Assembly (NCBI GenBank): GCA_003142615.1
Contig: PLMW01000069.1
Coordinates: 1-64,000, forward strand
Length of the DNA stretch: 64,000 nucleotides
Direction: 5' to 3'
Origin: Opitutia bacterium
GTDB lineage: Bacteria; Verrucomicrobiota; Verrucomicrobiia; Opitutales; Opitutaceae
Position numbers and translations under genes: made by a program. Below the pieces are notes generated by a model. That model made no database searches and was not told where the DNA came from. It worked only from the letters and a program-made list of their open reading frames with translations. Shown in pieces: positions 24,642-32,323 of this stretch. Within the stretch, counting starts at the first letter, position 1. The number at the start of each line of letters is the position of its first letter.

Positions 24642-27266
24642 TCAGGCGCGGGCGGACGTGTACCCCAGGCTGCGCCGCAAGGCGGCCTCAAGGTCGACGG
24701 GCTTGAAAGGCTTGATGAGACAGTCGTTGATCCCGCCGGTGATCCCCCGCAGGTGTTGCGATTCCTGCGCGTCGTCCGTGCAGGCGATGATCCAGATGCC
24801 CTGGTTGCGGGCCCCCGCCGCGCCGCGCCGGATCTGTTCGATGACCGCCCGGCCGTCGGTCTCGGGTACATACAGGTCGAGCAGCACCAGATCGTAGCTC
24901 CCGCGATCGAGCCGGGCGAGGGCCAGCGAGCCGCTCTCGGCGAGATCCCAGTGACAGCCCAGATTCTCGAGAATCTTCTGGATGAGCCGCTGGTTGACCG
25001 GATTGTCCTCCACCAGCAGTACGCGCAGGTCGAGCCCGCTGGCGGGGCCGGACACCGGGGCGGCGGGTGCCACGGGCTGAAGACCCGCGGCGAGCAGGGA
25101 GCGCAAGGCTTCGTGACGCGCCGGCTTGCGCAGGATGGTCCGGAAAGACCCGCGCAAAATCTCACGCGCCGCCGCCGGGAAGTCGACCGGGATCAACGCC
25201 ACCAGCGATCGCGACGACAGTTCCGGACGCTGCAGCAACATCTGCCGCCAGTCCTCCGCCTCGGCGGGGACGAGATCGATCACCGCCGAATCCCACGCCT
25301 CGGCGGCCAGCTGGGCGCGCGAACATTCGATGACGCGCGCGCCCCAGGATGCCGCGAGCCGGACGAGTTCGCGGCGGAGCGGAGCCGAGGCGCAGACCAC
25401 GGCGAGCGGGCGGTCCTTGAGGCGGGAAAGATCCGGCGACTCGGCGGGACTGGTTTCAACCGGCACCCCGCCGGCCACGATGGTGAAAGCAAAGGTGGTA
25501 CCCCGCCCCACCTCGCTCTTGACGGAAATATCGCCCCCCATCATCTGCACGAGGCCGTGGCTGATCGCGAGGCCGAGGCCCGCGCCGCCGTATTTGCGGG
25601 TGGAAGTGGAATCAATCTGGCTGAAGGGCTTGAAAAGCTTGCCGCACTCCTCGGGAGCGATGCCGATGCCGGTGTCGCGCACCGTAAAGGTCAACTGCCA
25701 CCGGCGAGCCGGAGGATGCCCGGGCGCCGCGTCCGGGCCCACCGGCAGCGGCTCCGCCTGCACAGTCACGTCGATCTCGCCGGCCGGGGTGAACTTGATG
25801 GCATTGCCCACCAGGTTGACGAGCACCTGGCGCAGGCGGCCCGCGTCGGCCAGCACCGCCGCCGGCACGCCGCGGTCGACAGAATGAAGCAGTTCGAGGT
25901 GTTTCCCGGTGGCGCGCGCCGCGAGCATCTCGAAGGCGGATTCGATGCATTCCAGCGGATTGCACGGCTGCGGCTCCAGGCTCAGACGGCCCGCGTCGAT
26001 CTTCGAATAATCGAGCACATCGCTGGTGAGCTGCAGCAGCGACTCTCCGCCGTCGTAGATAGTCTTGACGCATTCGCGCTGCTCGGGGGTGAGCGCCGTG
26101 TCGAGAAGAAGATTCGCGAAACCGATGATACTGTTGAGCGGCGTGCGGATCTCGTGCCCCATCATCGCGAGAAACTGTCCCTTGGCGCGCTCGCCGGCCT
26201 CGGCCCGCTCCCGGGCGTAGGAAAGCGCCGCCTCGGCGTGCTTGCGCTCGGTGACCTCCTCGATCACCGCGATGATGTGCGTGAGGCGGCCCGACCGGCC
26301 GTACACCGGCGAGGCGACGGCGCGCGCCGGATAGGTGCTGCCGTCCCTCCGGCGATTGACCGTTTCCCCCTGCCAGGTGCGGCCGGTGCGGATGACATCG
26401 ATGATTTCCTGAAATTGTTCGTCCGGCGTTTCGCTGGAGGCGAGCATGCGCACGGGTTGGCCGATCATTTCCTCCCGGCGCCAGCCGGTGATGGCACAAA
26501 GCCCGGCGTTTACAAATTCGATGCGGCGGTCGGCACCGGTGATGACGAGGGCGGAGCGGCTCTGTTCGACGGCTTGGGAGAGCTTGCCGACGAAATCGCT
26601 TTGCTCGCACTGACGGCGGAACGCCTGGAAGCCGGCGACCGGCAGGCCAAGCAACAACCACACATGAACGGCGGCCTGCAGGCCGGCGGCGAGCAGGTCG
26701 CGGCGCCAGTGGTCCGCGGCCACATCGAACGCAAGGATTTCCTCCGGCTGGGCCGGATCGCCGCCCGGCGGGCGATCGCCGATGCCCGCATAGCCGGTAA
26801 GCCCCGTTCCGGATGAGTCGGCCAGTGGTCCCTCAAAGGCGGGAAGGCTGCCGCGAAGGATCGTCTGCAGTCCTGGCAACCGGTCGGCGCCGGCATACTC
26901 ATCGCCGGGATTGGAGATCTTCTTGGAGTCGGGCGGCTCAGAGTCGGCGAGCAGAATGGTCCTTCCCGTCAGGGGTACGTAACGGAAGACGCAAACAGAC
27001 CGGACACCGGGATTGACCTGCCGAAGCCTGGCGAGACGCGCTTTGATCGAGAGGTAAACGGGATTGGCAAAGTCCGCGGGCCCGCCGACCAGCACGCGCA
27101 TTTCATCGGGATGGAACGCCACTGCGCAGCGCTGCGCATTGTCGAGCAGTTCGCGCAGGAGCCGGGAACGCATCCGCGTCGCCTGCCACCAGCCCGCCGC
27201 TACTCCGGCCACGGCAACCAGCGTCCAGACCAGAAGCAGCGTGCGGCGGCGGGCGGATATTGGCAT
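24642..27266 (-). CDS. Hybrid sensor histidine kinase with PAS and two receiver domains
   Basis: An 874-residue membrane-bound sensor kinase. Order: TM helix at 9-26; an extracytoplasmic region of about 165 residues; a second TM helix at about 194-214; a PAS domain at about 230-345 with PAC tail (VIEEVTERKHAEAAL); HisKA with phosphoacceptor His371 (MGHEIRTPLNSIIGF); HATPase_c with N-box NLVGNAIKF, DTGIGI and GAGLGLAI. Then comes a degenerate receiver-like domain (about 620-730; Asp664, no acidic triad) and a canonical REC domain (about 746-868) with Asp797 in LLDLYVPETDG and Lys852. The layout matches BarA/TodS-like hybrids. No cognate response regulator lies nearby. A 32-bp palindrome (27265-27296) covers the start codon. 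Confidence 0.92.
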   Translation of the reverse strand: MPISARRRTLLLVWTLVAVAGVAAGWWQATRMRSRLLRELLDNAQRCAVAFHPDEMRVLVGGPADFANPVYLSIKARLARLRQVNPGVRSVCVFRYVPLTGRTILLADSEPPDSKKISNPGDEYAGADRLPGLQTILRGSLPAFEGPLADSSGTGLTGYAGIGDRPPGGDPAQPEEILAFDVAADHWRRDLLAAGLQAAVHVWLLLGLPVAGFQAFRRQCEQSDFVGKLSQAVEQSRSALVITGADRRIEFVNAGLCAITGWRREEMIGQPVRMLASSETPDEQFQEIIDVIRTGRTWQGETVNRRRDGSTYPARAVASPVYGRSGRLTHIIAVIEEVTERKHAEAALSYARERAEAGERAKGQFLAMMGHEIRTPLNSIIGFANLLLDTALTPEQRECVKTIYDGGESLLQLTSDVLDYSKIDAGRLSLEPQPCNPLECIESAFEMLAARATGKHLELLHSVDRGVPAAVLADAGRLRQVLVNLVGNAIKFTPAGEIDVTVQAEPLPVGPDAAPGHPPARRWQLTFTVRDTGIGIAPEECGKLFKPFSQIDSTSTRKYGGAGLGLAISHGLVQMMGGDISVKSEVGRGTTFAFTIVAGGVPVETSPAESPDLSRLKDRPLAVVCASAPLRRELVRLAASWGARVIECSRAQLAAEAWDSAVIDLVPAEAEDWRQMLLQRPELSSRSLVALIPVDFPAAAREILRGSFRTILRKPARHEALRSLLAAGLQPVAPAAPVSGPASGLDLRVLLVEDNPVNQRLIQKILENLGCHWDLAESGSLALARLDRGSYDLVLLDLYVPETDGRAVIEQIRRGAAGARNQGIWIIACTDDAQESQHLRGITGGINDCLIKPFKPVDLEAALRRSLGYTSARA

Positions 27267-27296
27267 GATGGGTGCGGTTTAAACCGCGCCCATCAT
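27265..27296. promoter_or_regulatory. 32-bp near-perfect palindrome over the kinase start codon
   Basis: The right arm reads AAACCGCGCCCATCAT and the left arm is its complement with a single mismatch (T/G at 27273 against 27288, a G-U wobble in RNA). The centre is TTTAAA. It begins inside the ATG of the histidine kinase (start at 27266). In the mRNA it would form a stem of about 15 bp that could hide the translation start; as DNA it would be a strong dyad for a dimeric regulator. Confidence 0.6.
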
Positions 27297-27405
27297 CGCG
27301 CCGGACCCCGGTGGTGCAATCCCTGAATCATTTCCCCGCGGATTCGCAATTCACGAATCCCCGCCGGCCGGATGCTCCTGAGAGGCGGCCGGTAGGAAAA
27401 ATCCA

Positions 27406-27600
27406 TCAGCGGTCGCGGGCGGGCGCCTGCGGGGAGCCCCCGTCGAGCTGCTTTTTGCGGCGCTGCTGGACGGCCTGACGGAGCAAAAACTCGATCTGGC
27501 CGTTCACGCTGCGCAGCTCGTCGCCGGCCCACGCCTCGAGCTCGGCCCAGAGCTTGGAGTCGATGCGGAGGAGAAAGGCTTTGCGGTCTTCGGAGGGCAT
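27406..27600 (-). CDS. Ribbon-helix-helix (Arc-type) DNA-binding protein
   Basis: A 64-residue protein whose first 50 residues fit the Arc/MetJ ribbon-helix-helix fold. A beta-strand (KAFLLRID) is followed by two helices ([20 protein letters not shown] and [16 protein letters not shown]), with the Asn-Gly turn typical of Arc-like proteins. The Lys/Arg-rich tail adds DNA affinity. These proteins bind short palindromes as dimers or tetramers and commonly repress their own operon. It is the last gene of the five-gene SPFH operon, 5 bp after the PH-domain gene. The palindrome at 29538-29565 before the first gene is a natural target, an inference from position. Confidence 0.8.
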   Translation of the reverse strand: MPSEDRKAFLLRIDSKLWAELEAWAGDELRSVNGQIEFLLRQAVQQRRKKQLDGGSPQAPARDR

Positions 27601-27605
27601 CAGAG

Positions 27606-28145
27606 TCAGCGAGAGAGTCCGGCGCGCTTGCGCACGGTTTCAACGAACAAGGAGTGCTGGTCGGGCGAAATGACAACACAGCGGTCCGGCCAGCGCAGGA
27701 TGACGGCTCGCTCTCCGTCGGTCACGTAGGCGCGGAACCATCCCAGCCGTTTGCTGCGAAAGCGTCCGCTGATCGCACGGAGGCCATCATTGCCGATAAT
27801 CTTGCGGGCGCCGCGGAGGGCTTCGCGATCGGGCGTCACGTCTTTCAGTCCCTCCAGCGGGAAGCGTACAGTCCGGAACGGCAATTCAACCTGCAGTTCC
27901 GCCTCAACCACGCGGTAACGCTGGATGCGCGCGGTGAACCAGATGGCGGCGACGACCGCCGGTGCGATCCCGGTCATGAGAAACACCGGCCACGGCGGCG
28001 GGCGGCGCTCCTGCAGCATCAGCACCGGAACAACCGCGGTAATGACGACGGCGGACACGATGGACAGCAACGTCATCATCCGTACGCGGGTGCCGACGGA
28101 GGCAGGCGCGAACTCGGCGTCGGGAATGAAACGGGCCGGAGGCAT
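27606..28145 (-). CDS. PH-domain membrane protein
   Basis: A 179-residue protein with two adjacent membrane helices (residues about 25-45 and 52-70). A C-terminal beta-rich domain follows: [26 protein letters not shown], and [33 protein letters not shown]. That strand pattern fits a bacterial pleckstrin-homology-like fold (bPH_5 group). Such proteins accompany membrane-organising systems, and the SPFH gene is in the same operon. The ATG at 28145 is 12 bp after the DUF1737 stop, and the RHH gene starts 5 bp after this stop, so the operon is continuous. Function beyond membrane binding is unknown. Confidence 0.75.
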   Translation of the reverse strand: MPPARFIPDAEFAPASVGTRVRMMTLLSIVSAVVITAVVPVLMLQERRPPPWPVFLMTGIAPAVVAAIWFTARIQRYRVVEAELQVELPFRTVRFPLEGLKDVTPDREALRGARKIIGNDGLRAISGRFRSKRLGWFRAYVTDGERAVILRWPDRCVVISPDQHSLFVETVRKRAGLSR

Positions 28146-28157
28146 GCAATGACACCC

Positions 28158-28337
28158 TCAGCGGCGCTTGATCATGGCCTGCATGAACTGCGCATCGTAG
28201 ACGCTGACGCCCCCCAGCGGCTCCCAGCCTTGAGCGATGGCCTCGTTAACTTCCTTGGTGAGGCGTTCGAGCGCGCGTTTGGGAAAGTCCGTCAAGCTGA
28301 AGCCCGAATTGCTAACACAAATGACGCGATATTGCAT
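28158..28337 (-). CDS. DUF1737 small protein
   Basis: A 59-residue cytoplasmic protein. The pattern MQYRVICVSNSG...LERLTKEVNEAIAQGWEPLGGV...QAMIKR is the DUF1737 signature (two beta-strands around one long helix, WEPxGG in the middle, xQAM near the end). The longer frame, beginning inside a repeated sequence that encodes PERSEGS, is an artefact; the ATG at 28337 restores the normal family length. DUF1737 proteins are orphans, often linked to membrane or stress operons. Here it sits between SPFH and PH-domain genes, which supports a role in that system. No ribosome-binding site is obvious before the ATG. Confidence 0.75.
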   Translation of the reverse strand: MQYRVICVSNSGFSLTDFPKRALERLTKEVNEAIAQGWEPLGGVSVYDAQFMQAMIKRR

Positions 28338-28352
28338 GGGAAGTGCTGGGTT

Positions 28353-28384
28353 AAGGATGGATCCTTCGCTGCGCTCAGGATGAG
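28353..28384. repeat. Interspersed GGATCCTTCGCTGCGCTCAGG-type repeat
   Basis: The sequence around 28359-28383 (core CCTTCGCTGCGCTCAGG) is an imperfect palindrome known to recur in many unrelated GC-rich bacterial genomes, where its translation appears as PERSEGS. It occupies the 60-bp gap between the SPFH and DUF1737 genes within an otherwise tightly packed operon. Confidence 0.6.
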
Positions 28385-28397
28385 CCACGAACGCGGT

Positions 28398-29315
28398 TCA
28401 GTTGTAGAGCGTGCCGGTGTTAACGACGGGATGGACCTCCGCCTCGCCGCAGAGGACGACCAGCAGATTGCTGACCATGGCGGCCTTGCGCTCCTCGTCG
28501 AGGTTGACGACGTGTTTCTCGGCCAACTCCTTGAGCGCCATGTCGACCATGCTCACCGCGCCATGCACAATCTTCTGGCGCGCGGCGATGATGGCCTCGG
28601 CCTGCTGGCGGCGCAGCATCGCCTGCGCGATCTCCGGCGCGTAGGCGAGATGTGTGAGTCGCGCCTCCTCCACCTGCACGCCGGCCTTTTCGAGCCGTTG
28701 ATGCAACTCCTCACGCAGGGCGACGGAAACGGCGTCACTCCCGCCACGCAGCGTGAGTTCATCCTGCTCGCCATCGTCATAGGCGTAGCCGCTCGCGAGA
28801 TGACGCACGGCTGATTCACTCTGCACGGCCACGTAGTGCTCGTAGTTGTCGACATCGAAGCAGGCCTGCGCGGTGTCCTGCACGCGCCAGACGACGACTG
28901 CGGCGATTTCGATGGGGTTGCCGCGCTTGTCGTTGACCTTGAGTTTCTCGCCGTTGAGGTTCCGGGCGCGGAGCGAGATCTTGACCTTCTGGTTGAAGGG
29001 ATTGGTCCAGAAGAAACCGCTGTCGCGCACGGTGCCTTTATAGGCCCCAAACAAGATCAACACAGCGGCCTCGTTGGGCTGCAGGGTGAAGAAGCCGTTG
29101 CTGCCGGTGATGGCCAAGACCATCAGGACGCCGGCACCAGCCAGCAACCAGCCACCGCCTTCATGCCGGGCCGTGACCGCCATGAGTCCGGCGATGAAAC
29201 CTCCGATGGCGGCAAGGTAGAGGACGATCGTGATTAAAAGCGACAGCCAGCCATCGGCTGCGCGCACCGGGAGTTCGCGATTGCGGGTATGAACAGGATT
29301 TTCTGATGTATTCAT
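28398..29315 (-). CDS. SPFH (band 7 / stomatin-like) domain protein
   Basis: A 305-residue membrane-organising protein. Two hydrophobic segments at about 22-47 and 55-72 precede the SPFH domain (about 76-250). The domain shows [20 protein letters not shown] at the entry, a proline/aromatic turn at [51 protein letters not shown] and [35 protein letters not shown]. The C-terminal coiled helix probably oligomerises. It is the second gene of the operon and overlaps the small TM gene by 4 bp (ATGA), implying coupled translation. In other bacteria, similar SPFH genes sit beside Arc-type regulators. Its role in membrane microdomains or stress is family inference. Confidence 0.9.
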   Translation of the reverse strand: MNTSENPVHTRNRELPVRAADGWLSLLITIVLYLAAIGGFIAGLMAVTARHEGGGWLLAGAGVLMVLAITGSNGFFTLQPNEAAVLILFGAYKGTVRDSGFFWTNPFNQKVKISLRARNLNGEKLKVNDKRGNPIEIAAVVVWRVQDTAQACFDVDNYEHYVAVQSESAVRHLASGYAYDDGEQDELTLRGGSDAVSVALREELHQRLEKAGVQVEEARLTHLAYAPEIAQAMLRRQQAEAIIAARQKIVHGAVSMVDMALKELAEKHVVNLDEERKAAMVSNLLVVLCGEAEVHPVVNTGTLYN

Positions 29316-29533
29316 GGCAGGAGATTGAGCAAATGAATGGCCGTCAGCGGCAAAAGCGGCATCACCGGGCCCAGGTGTTCCACCGCGGTTGAGGCGGGTG
29401 CGACTTGTTCAAGTCCGCTCCAGCCGATGCCCGCCAGCAGGAGACCGCCGGCCACCAGCAGGCCCACGGCTGTCTTGACGGGCAACTTCGTCGAGGTCGT
29501 ACGCATCATTAAGGGACCGGAGAATAAATTCAT
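29312..29533 (-). CDS. Small single-pass membrane protein, first gene of the SPFH operon
   Basis: A 73-residue product with no family I can name. It has a short basic start ([20 protein letters not shown]), then one strong membrane helix (residues about 20-40, [20 protein letters not shown]). A short extracytoplasmic loop and a second, weakly hydrophobic C-terminal stretch ([15 protein letters not shown]) follow. It ends with an ATGA overlap into the SPFH gene. ATG 29533 lies 4 bp from the palindromic operator, with no Shine-Dalgarno, so the transcript may be nearly leaderless, or a Met pair eight codons downstream may serve. Its position suggests a subunit or regulator of the SPFH complex. 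Confidence 0.65.
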   Translation of the reverse strand: MNLFSGPLMMRTTSTKLPVKTAVGLLVAGGLLLAGIGWSGLEQVAPASTAVEHLGPVMPLLPLTAIHLLNLLP

Positions 29534-29537
29534 TGGG

Positions 29538-29576
29538 GATATTAATGTGATATCATTTCAATATCTGTCCAGTCAA
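29538..29576 (-). promoter_or_regulatory. Promoter and palindromic operator of the SPFH operon
   Basis: Read on the minus strand, a good -35 box TTGACT (29576-29571) is followed at 17 bp by ATATCA. The -10 region is covered by a nested palindrome: outer arms GATATT and AATATC (29538-29565) and a central perfect TGATATCA (29548-29555). Such a dyad over the -10 is a typical repressor site. The operon's own ribbon-helix-helix protein is the best candidate ligand. Confidence 0.65.
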
Positions 29577-29664
29577 GCGCAATCTGCCGGGCGCCATATC
29601 GCTCGCACCCGTGCCTTGCGTGGGACCTCTCCGGCCAGCCCGGAAGGCTGCCTGATTTTTTTCC

Positions 29665-29707
29665 TAAAAAGCAGACGCCGCCGCGGGGTATCCGGCGGCG
29701 GCGTCTG
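29665..29707 (-). terminator. Rho-independent terminator of the SWIB gene
   Basis: A perfect 13-bp stem (CAGACGCCGCCGC at 29672-29684 pairs with 29695-29707) with a 10-base loop. On the minus strand it is followed by a run of T, 18 bp past the SWIB stop codon. This is the clearest intrinsic terminator in the window. Confidence 0.9.
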
Positions 29708-29724
29708 AAGGGGAAAGGAAAGTC

Positions 29725-30012
29725 TTAGCTCTTAACGTGTCCCGAGACCAGCTTGGTCATTTCAAACATGCTGACCTTGGTCTTGCCGCCAAACACGGCC
29801 TTCAGCTTGTCATCAGCATTGATCTGGGTTCGGACCTTCTTGTCCTGAAGCCCATTCTTCTTGATGTAAGCCCAGAGTTTCTTGGTGAGTTCGGTGCGGG
29901 GCAGCGGATTGCTGCCAACGACAGCGGCGAGGAGGGCGTCCGGCGTGACCGGGGCCATGAACTTAGCGTTCGGAATGCGTGCGGATTTCTTAGCCATAGT
30001 GAACTTCTTCAT
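29725..30012 (-). CDS. SWIB/MDM2 domain protein
   Basis: A 95-residue protein made of one SWIB domain: FMAPVTPDALLAAVVGSNPL, RTELTKKLWAYIKKNGLQDK, then INADDKLKAVFGGKTKVSMF and EMTKLVSGHV. In eukaryotes the domain is part of chromatin remodelers. Free-standing versions occur in Chlamydiae and Verrucomicrobia, in the former as a fusion to topoisomerase I or as a small DNA-binding protein, so a chromosome-structuring role is likely. The Lys-rich N-terminus (MKKFTMAKKSARIPN) fits DNA contact. The ATG at 30012 is preferred because AGGGGAA stands 7-8 bases before it. It has its own terminator and is therefore monocistronic, likely well expressed. Confidence 0.9.
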   Translation of the reverse strand: MKKFTMAKKSARIPNAKFMAPVTPDALLAAVVGSNPLPRTELTKKLWAYIKKNGLQDKKVRTQINADDKLKAVFGGKTKVSMFEMTKLVSGHVKS

Positions 30013-30098
30013 AGTACCGTTCCCCTGCAACGCAACGTAATTCTAGAGGTAAATCGCGCGTTTTTCAGAGGGAAAAACACCCTGAGGTCCGATGATTT

Positions 30099-30434
30099 TC
30101 AGCTTGCGTCGGCAGCGGGTTTCACCCTCACGCGGACGTGCTCGTCCACCTGCCCGAACTGGCGGTGGAGTGCCGCGTAGTGGCCGCGCAACGTCAGCAG
30201 CTCTGCAGGCGTGCCGCGCATCGATGATGCGTCCTAAGTCGAACGCCCGCACGAGGTCGGCATGACGGATGGTGCGCAGGCGGTGCGCGACGCCGAAACT
30301 CGTGCGGCCGTGCGGCAGCGTCGCGAGCACCCGCTGGATGCGCGCCTCGGTGAGCGCGTCGATTGAGCTGGTGGCCTCATCGAGAATGAGCAGGCGCGGA
30401 TCGGCCAGCAGGGCACGCCTCAACGCGATTGGCC
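30099..30434 (-). pseudogene. Decayed C-terminal fragment of an ABC exporter ATPase
   Basis: The frame beginning RRALLADPRLLILDEATSSI carries Walker B, the D-loop (SSID) and the switch region (FGVAHRLRTIRHADL), that is, the last third of an ABC exporter nucleotide-binding domain. Everything upstream (membrane domain, Walker A, most of the LSGGQ signature) is missing: at about 30430 the sequence runs into the unrelated gene at 30420-31025. Inside the fragment, one extra base near 30220 shifts the frame. Ignoring it gives GRIIERGTPAELLTLRGHYA and then AALHRQFGQVDEHVRV to a stop at 30099-30101, a normal exporter C-terminus. Truncation plus frameshift makes function very unlikely. Confidence 0.85.
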
Positions 30435-31025
30435 CGGCGCTGGCGGCTGGGCCGGGGTCGCCGGTCCGGGCGAGGCGGTCGCCTGACGACGCAATTCCCG
30501 CCGGCGGTTGATATCGGCCTGGAGGTTGCGAAGCTGTTCCGGAGTCAACGCCGGAGCCGCCCCGGACTGGTCGCGCCCCGGCGGGGTCGGGCCGGGCTGG
30601 CCGCGGCCGGCCACAGGTTGCGGCCCCGCCGCAACCGCCGCAGGCGGCTGGCCGGGGGCTGTGCTCAGCTGGGTGATCTTCGCCTCCTTCAGCGTGAGCT
30701 TGAAGGTGCGATTCCGCAGCTCGACCGTGACCGTGTCCTTTTCAGGGTCGTATGCCTTGACGACAAAATCATGACCGGGTTCGTTCAGCCGGGCCCAGGT
30801 GCTCTGCTTTTTGGCAGGATCGTAGAGGCTGAACTCATATTCGCCCCCGGCCTTGAGCACACTGCGCAATTCGAGCGGCGCGGCTTCCTGTGCCGCGCCG
30901 GCGGCGGAGAGATTGGGCGGGAGGAAGGGCGAATTCTCCAGCAGATTGGAACCCGCCTGCACGGGCAGGACCAGCGGCACCATGCCCAGGAGCGGGAAGA
31001 TCAGGCGTTGGATGATGGCAACCAT
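30420..31025 (-). CDS. Hypothetical secreted protein with Pro/Gln/Ala-rich tail
   Basis: A 201-residue protein of unknown family. ATG 31025 gives an N-terminal signal sequence (MVAIIQRLIFPLLGMVPLVL, cleavage near VQA). The alternative GTG at 31043 adds six residues. A small beta-rich domain (residues about 45-120) shows LELRSVLKAGGEYEFSLYDP and DFVVKAYDPEKDTVTVELRN, followed by KLTLKEAKITQLS. This resembles the SH3-like, GspC-type repeats in secretion-associated proteins, but I cannot confirm this. The C-terminus is disordered (Pro, Gly, Gln, Ala) with a helix LTPEQLRNLQADINRRRELR. Its last codons overlap the remnant of the ABC ATPase, so the 3' end may have been created by that rearrangement. 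Confidence 0.65.
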   Translation of the reverse strand: MVAIIQRLIFPLLGMVPLVLPVQAGSNLLENSPFLPPNLSAAGAAQEAAPLELRSVLKAGGEYEFSLYDPAKKQSTWARLNEPGHDFVVKAYDPEKDTVTVELRNRTFKLTLKEAKITQLSTAPGQPPAAVAAGPQPVAGRGQPGPTPPGRDQSGAAPALTPEQLRNLQADINRRRELRRQATASPGPATPAQPPAPGQSR

Positions 31026-31149
31026 ATGCAAGGCCGGGTTCACACAGGGAAATGACGCACCGCCGGCACGTCAAGTAACGCGCCATCCGCCGGGAGGCAG
31101 ACGGTCGTCCGGTTTTCGCGTCCCTGAACGGCGCGGCCGCGTCGCGAGG

Positions 31150-31527
31150 TCATTTCTGCTCCAACAGTTCAACTTCGTAGCCATCAGGATCGGTCACGAA
31201 CGCCATGCGCCGGCCGGCTGGGAACGTCTGGCGCCAGTGATCGGGCCAGATCCGGTAGCCCTTCTTTTCCAGCTCGTCGCATTGGGCGATGAGATCGGGA
31301 TAGCCGACCGCCGTGTGCATGAGATCCTCCGGCACGACGAGCGGATAGCCCGGCTGATAGCAGAGCTCGAGCACGTGGTCGCTGCCGGGAATCTGCAGGA
31401 AGGCGAGCTGGTTGCCCTGCGGTGATTGCGGAATGCGGCGCACGCATTCGAAGCCCAGTTCCTTGTACCAGGCGATCGTGCGCTCGAGGTCGCCGACGCG
31501 GATGCGGGTGTGGAGAAATACTGGCAT
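31150..31527 (-). CDS. gloA: Glyoxalase I-type (VOC) lactoylglutathione lyase
   Basis: A 125-residue VOC metalloenzyme, the size of E. coli GloA. All four metal ligands are visible at the expected places: His6 (FLHTRIRV), Glu54 (HVLELCYQ), His71 (DLMHTAVGY) and Glu120 (YEVELLEQ). Family segments DLERTIAWYKELGFE and FVTDPDGYEVE agree. Glyoxalase I converts the hemithioacetal of methylglyoxal and glutathione into lactoylglutathione. Whether this organism uses glutathione or another thiol is not visible from the window. I chose the ATG at 31527 for the canonical N-terminus. The gene is single and divergent from the RRM gene. Confidence 0.85.
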   Translation of the reverse strand: MPVFLHTRIRVGDLERTIAWYKELGFECVRRIPQSPQGNQLAFLQIPGSDHVLELCYQPGYPLVVPEDLMHTAVGYPDLIAQCDELEKKGYRIWPDHWRQTFPAGRRMAFVTDPDGYEVELLEQK

Positions 31528-31830
31528 GAAGACAGGAGCAGGCAGTGGAGGGTTCAGTGAAAGGAGGTCTCCGTTGATGGTGGAGCCGGCGCCGGACCAG
31601 CACAAGAACTACGATGGAGGCCCGGGCGGATCCAATGGGCCGGCCGGCCGGGTCCGGCCAGATTTTTACTTGCTTTCGACCATCCCGTTTTCAAGCCTGC
31701 CTCCCGCTTGTTGTTTGAGTCGTCTGCTTGGTGGATTGTCAGGTGAACGCTGGTTCAGTGGTGATTCGAAACTCGATGGTCGGGAACGGGCAGAAGATTA
31801 GGCCAAGCAGTGTTTGATAGATACCTACAT
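31528..31830. other. Divergent intergenic region and long RRM leader
   Basis: A 303-bp gap with no gene. A GC-rich hairpin (GGCCGG...CCGGCC at 31642-31659) followed by AGATTTTT resembles a terminator on the plus strand, although no gene reads into it. To its right the sequence is distinctly AT-richer, consistent with the promoter and long 5' leader of the RRM gene, whose relatives are often cold-regulated by their leaders. No riboswitch class is recognised. Confidence 0.45.
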
Positions 31831-32202
31831 ATGAGCACCAAACTGTACGTGGGCAATCTGCCCTTTGCCGCCACCGCACAAGACCTTCAGAATCTGTTCA
31901 GCCAGGCTGGCACCGTCGCCAGCGTCGACCTGATCTTCGACAAATTCACGGGCCAATCGCGCGGGTTCGCGTTTGTCTCCATGGCCACCCCCGAGGAGGC
32001 CCAGGCGGCGATCCAGAAATACCACGGCTTCGCCATGGAAGGCCGCAACCTTACCGTCAACGAGGCGCGCCCGAAGGAGGAGCGTCCGCCCCGCCAGTTC
32101 GAGGGCGGTGAGCGCCGGGGCGGCTTTGGCGGCGGCGGCCACCGGGGCGGCGGCGACCGCGGTGACCGTCGTGGTGGCGACCGCGGCGGTTTCCGCCGGT
32201 AG
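31831..32202 (+). CDS. RRM-domain RNA-binding protein with Gly/Arg-rich tail
   Basis: A 123-residue cytoplasmic RNA-binding protein. One RNA recognition motif (residues 1-80) has RNP2 KLYVGNLPF and RNP1 RGFAFVSM, each with the aromatic residues that stack on RNA bases. The tail from about 85 is a low-complexity RGG-type region ([20 protein letters not shown]). This is the layout of cyanobacterial Rbp and other bacterial cold-inducible RRM proteins. The ATG at 31831 gives the exact family N-terminus. It is monocistronic: a clear intrinsic terminator follows at 32227-32254. The AT-richer leader suggests post-transcriptional or temperature control. Confidence 0.92.
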   Translation: MSTKLYVGNLPFAATAQDLQNLFSQAGTVASVDLIFDKFTGQSRGFAFVSMATPEEAQAAIQKYHGFAMEGRNLTVNEARPKEERPPRQFEGGERRGGFGGGGHRGGGDRGDRRGGDRGGFRR

Positions 32203-32226
32203 GCCATCTCCCTCATTGTTCCCCTC

Positions 32227-32254
32227 AGGCCGGGCTGACCGCCCGGCCTTTTTT
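32227..32254 (+). terminator. Intrinsic terminator of the RRM gene
   Basis: A perfect 8-bp stem, AGGCCGGG / CCCGGCCT, with a 7-base loop, followed directly by six T residues, 25 bp past the stop codon. Confidence 0.92.
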
Positions 32255-32323
32255 GCTGGGGAGTTTCCTGGGCGGCACCGCTGGCGGCCGTCATCCCGGC
32301 GCCAGGGCGGGGGAAGAAAAAGC

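Noticed and set aside
28338-28388. N-terminal extension of the DUF1737 protein (HPERSEGS)
   Set aside because: This is the translation of a common interspersed repeat, a known annotation artefact.
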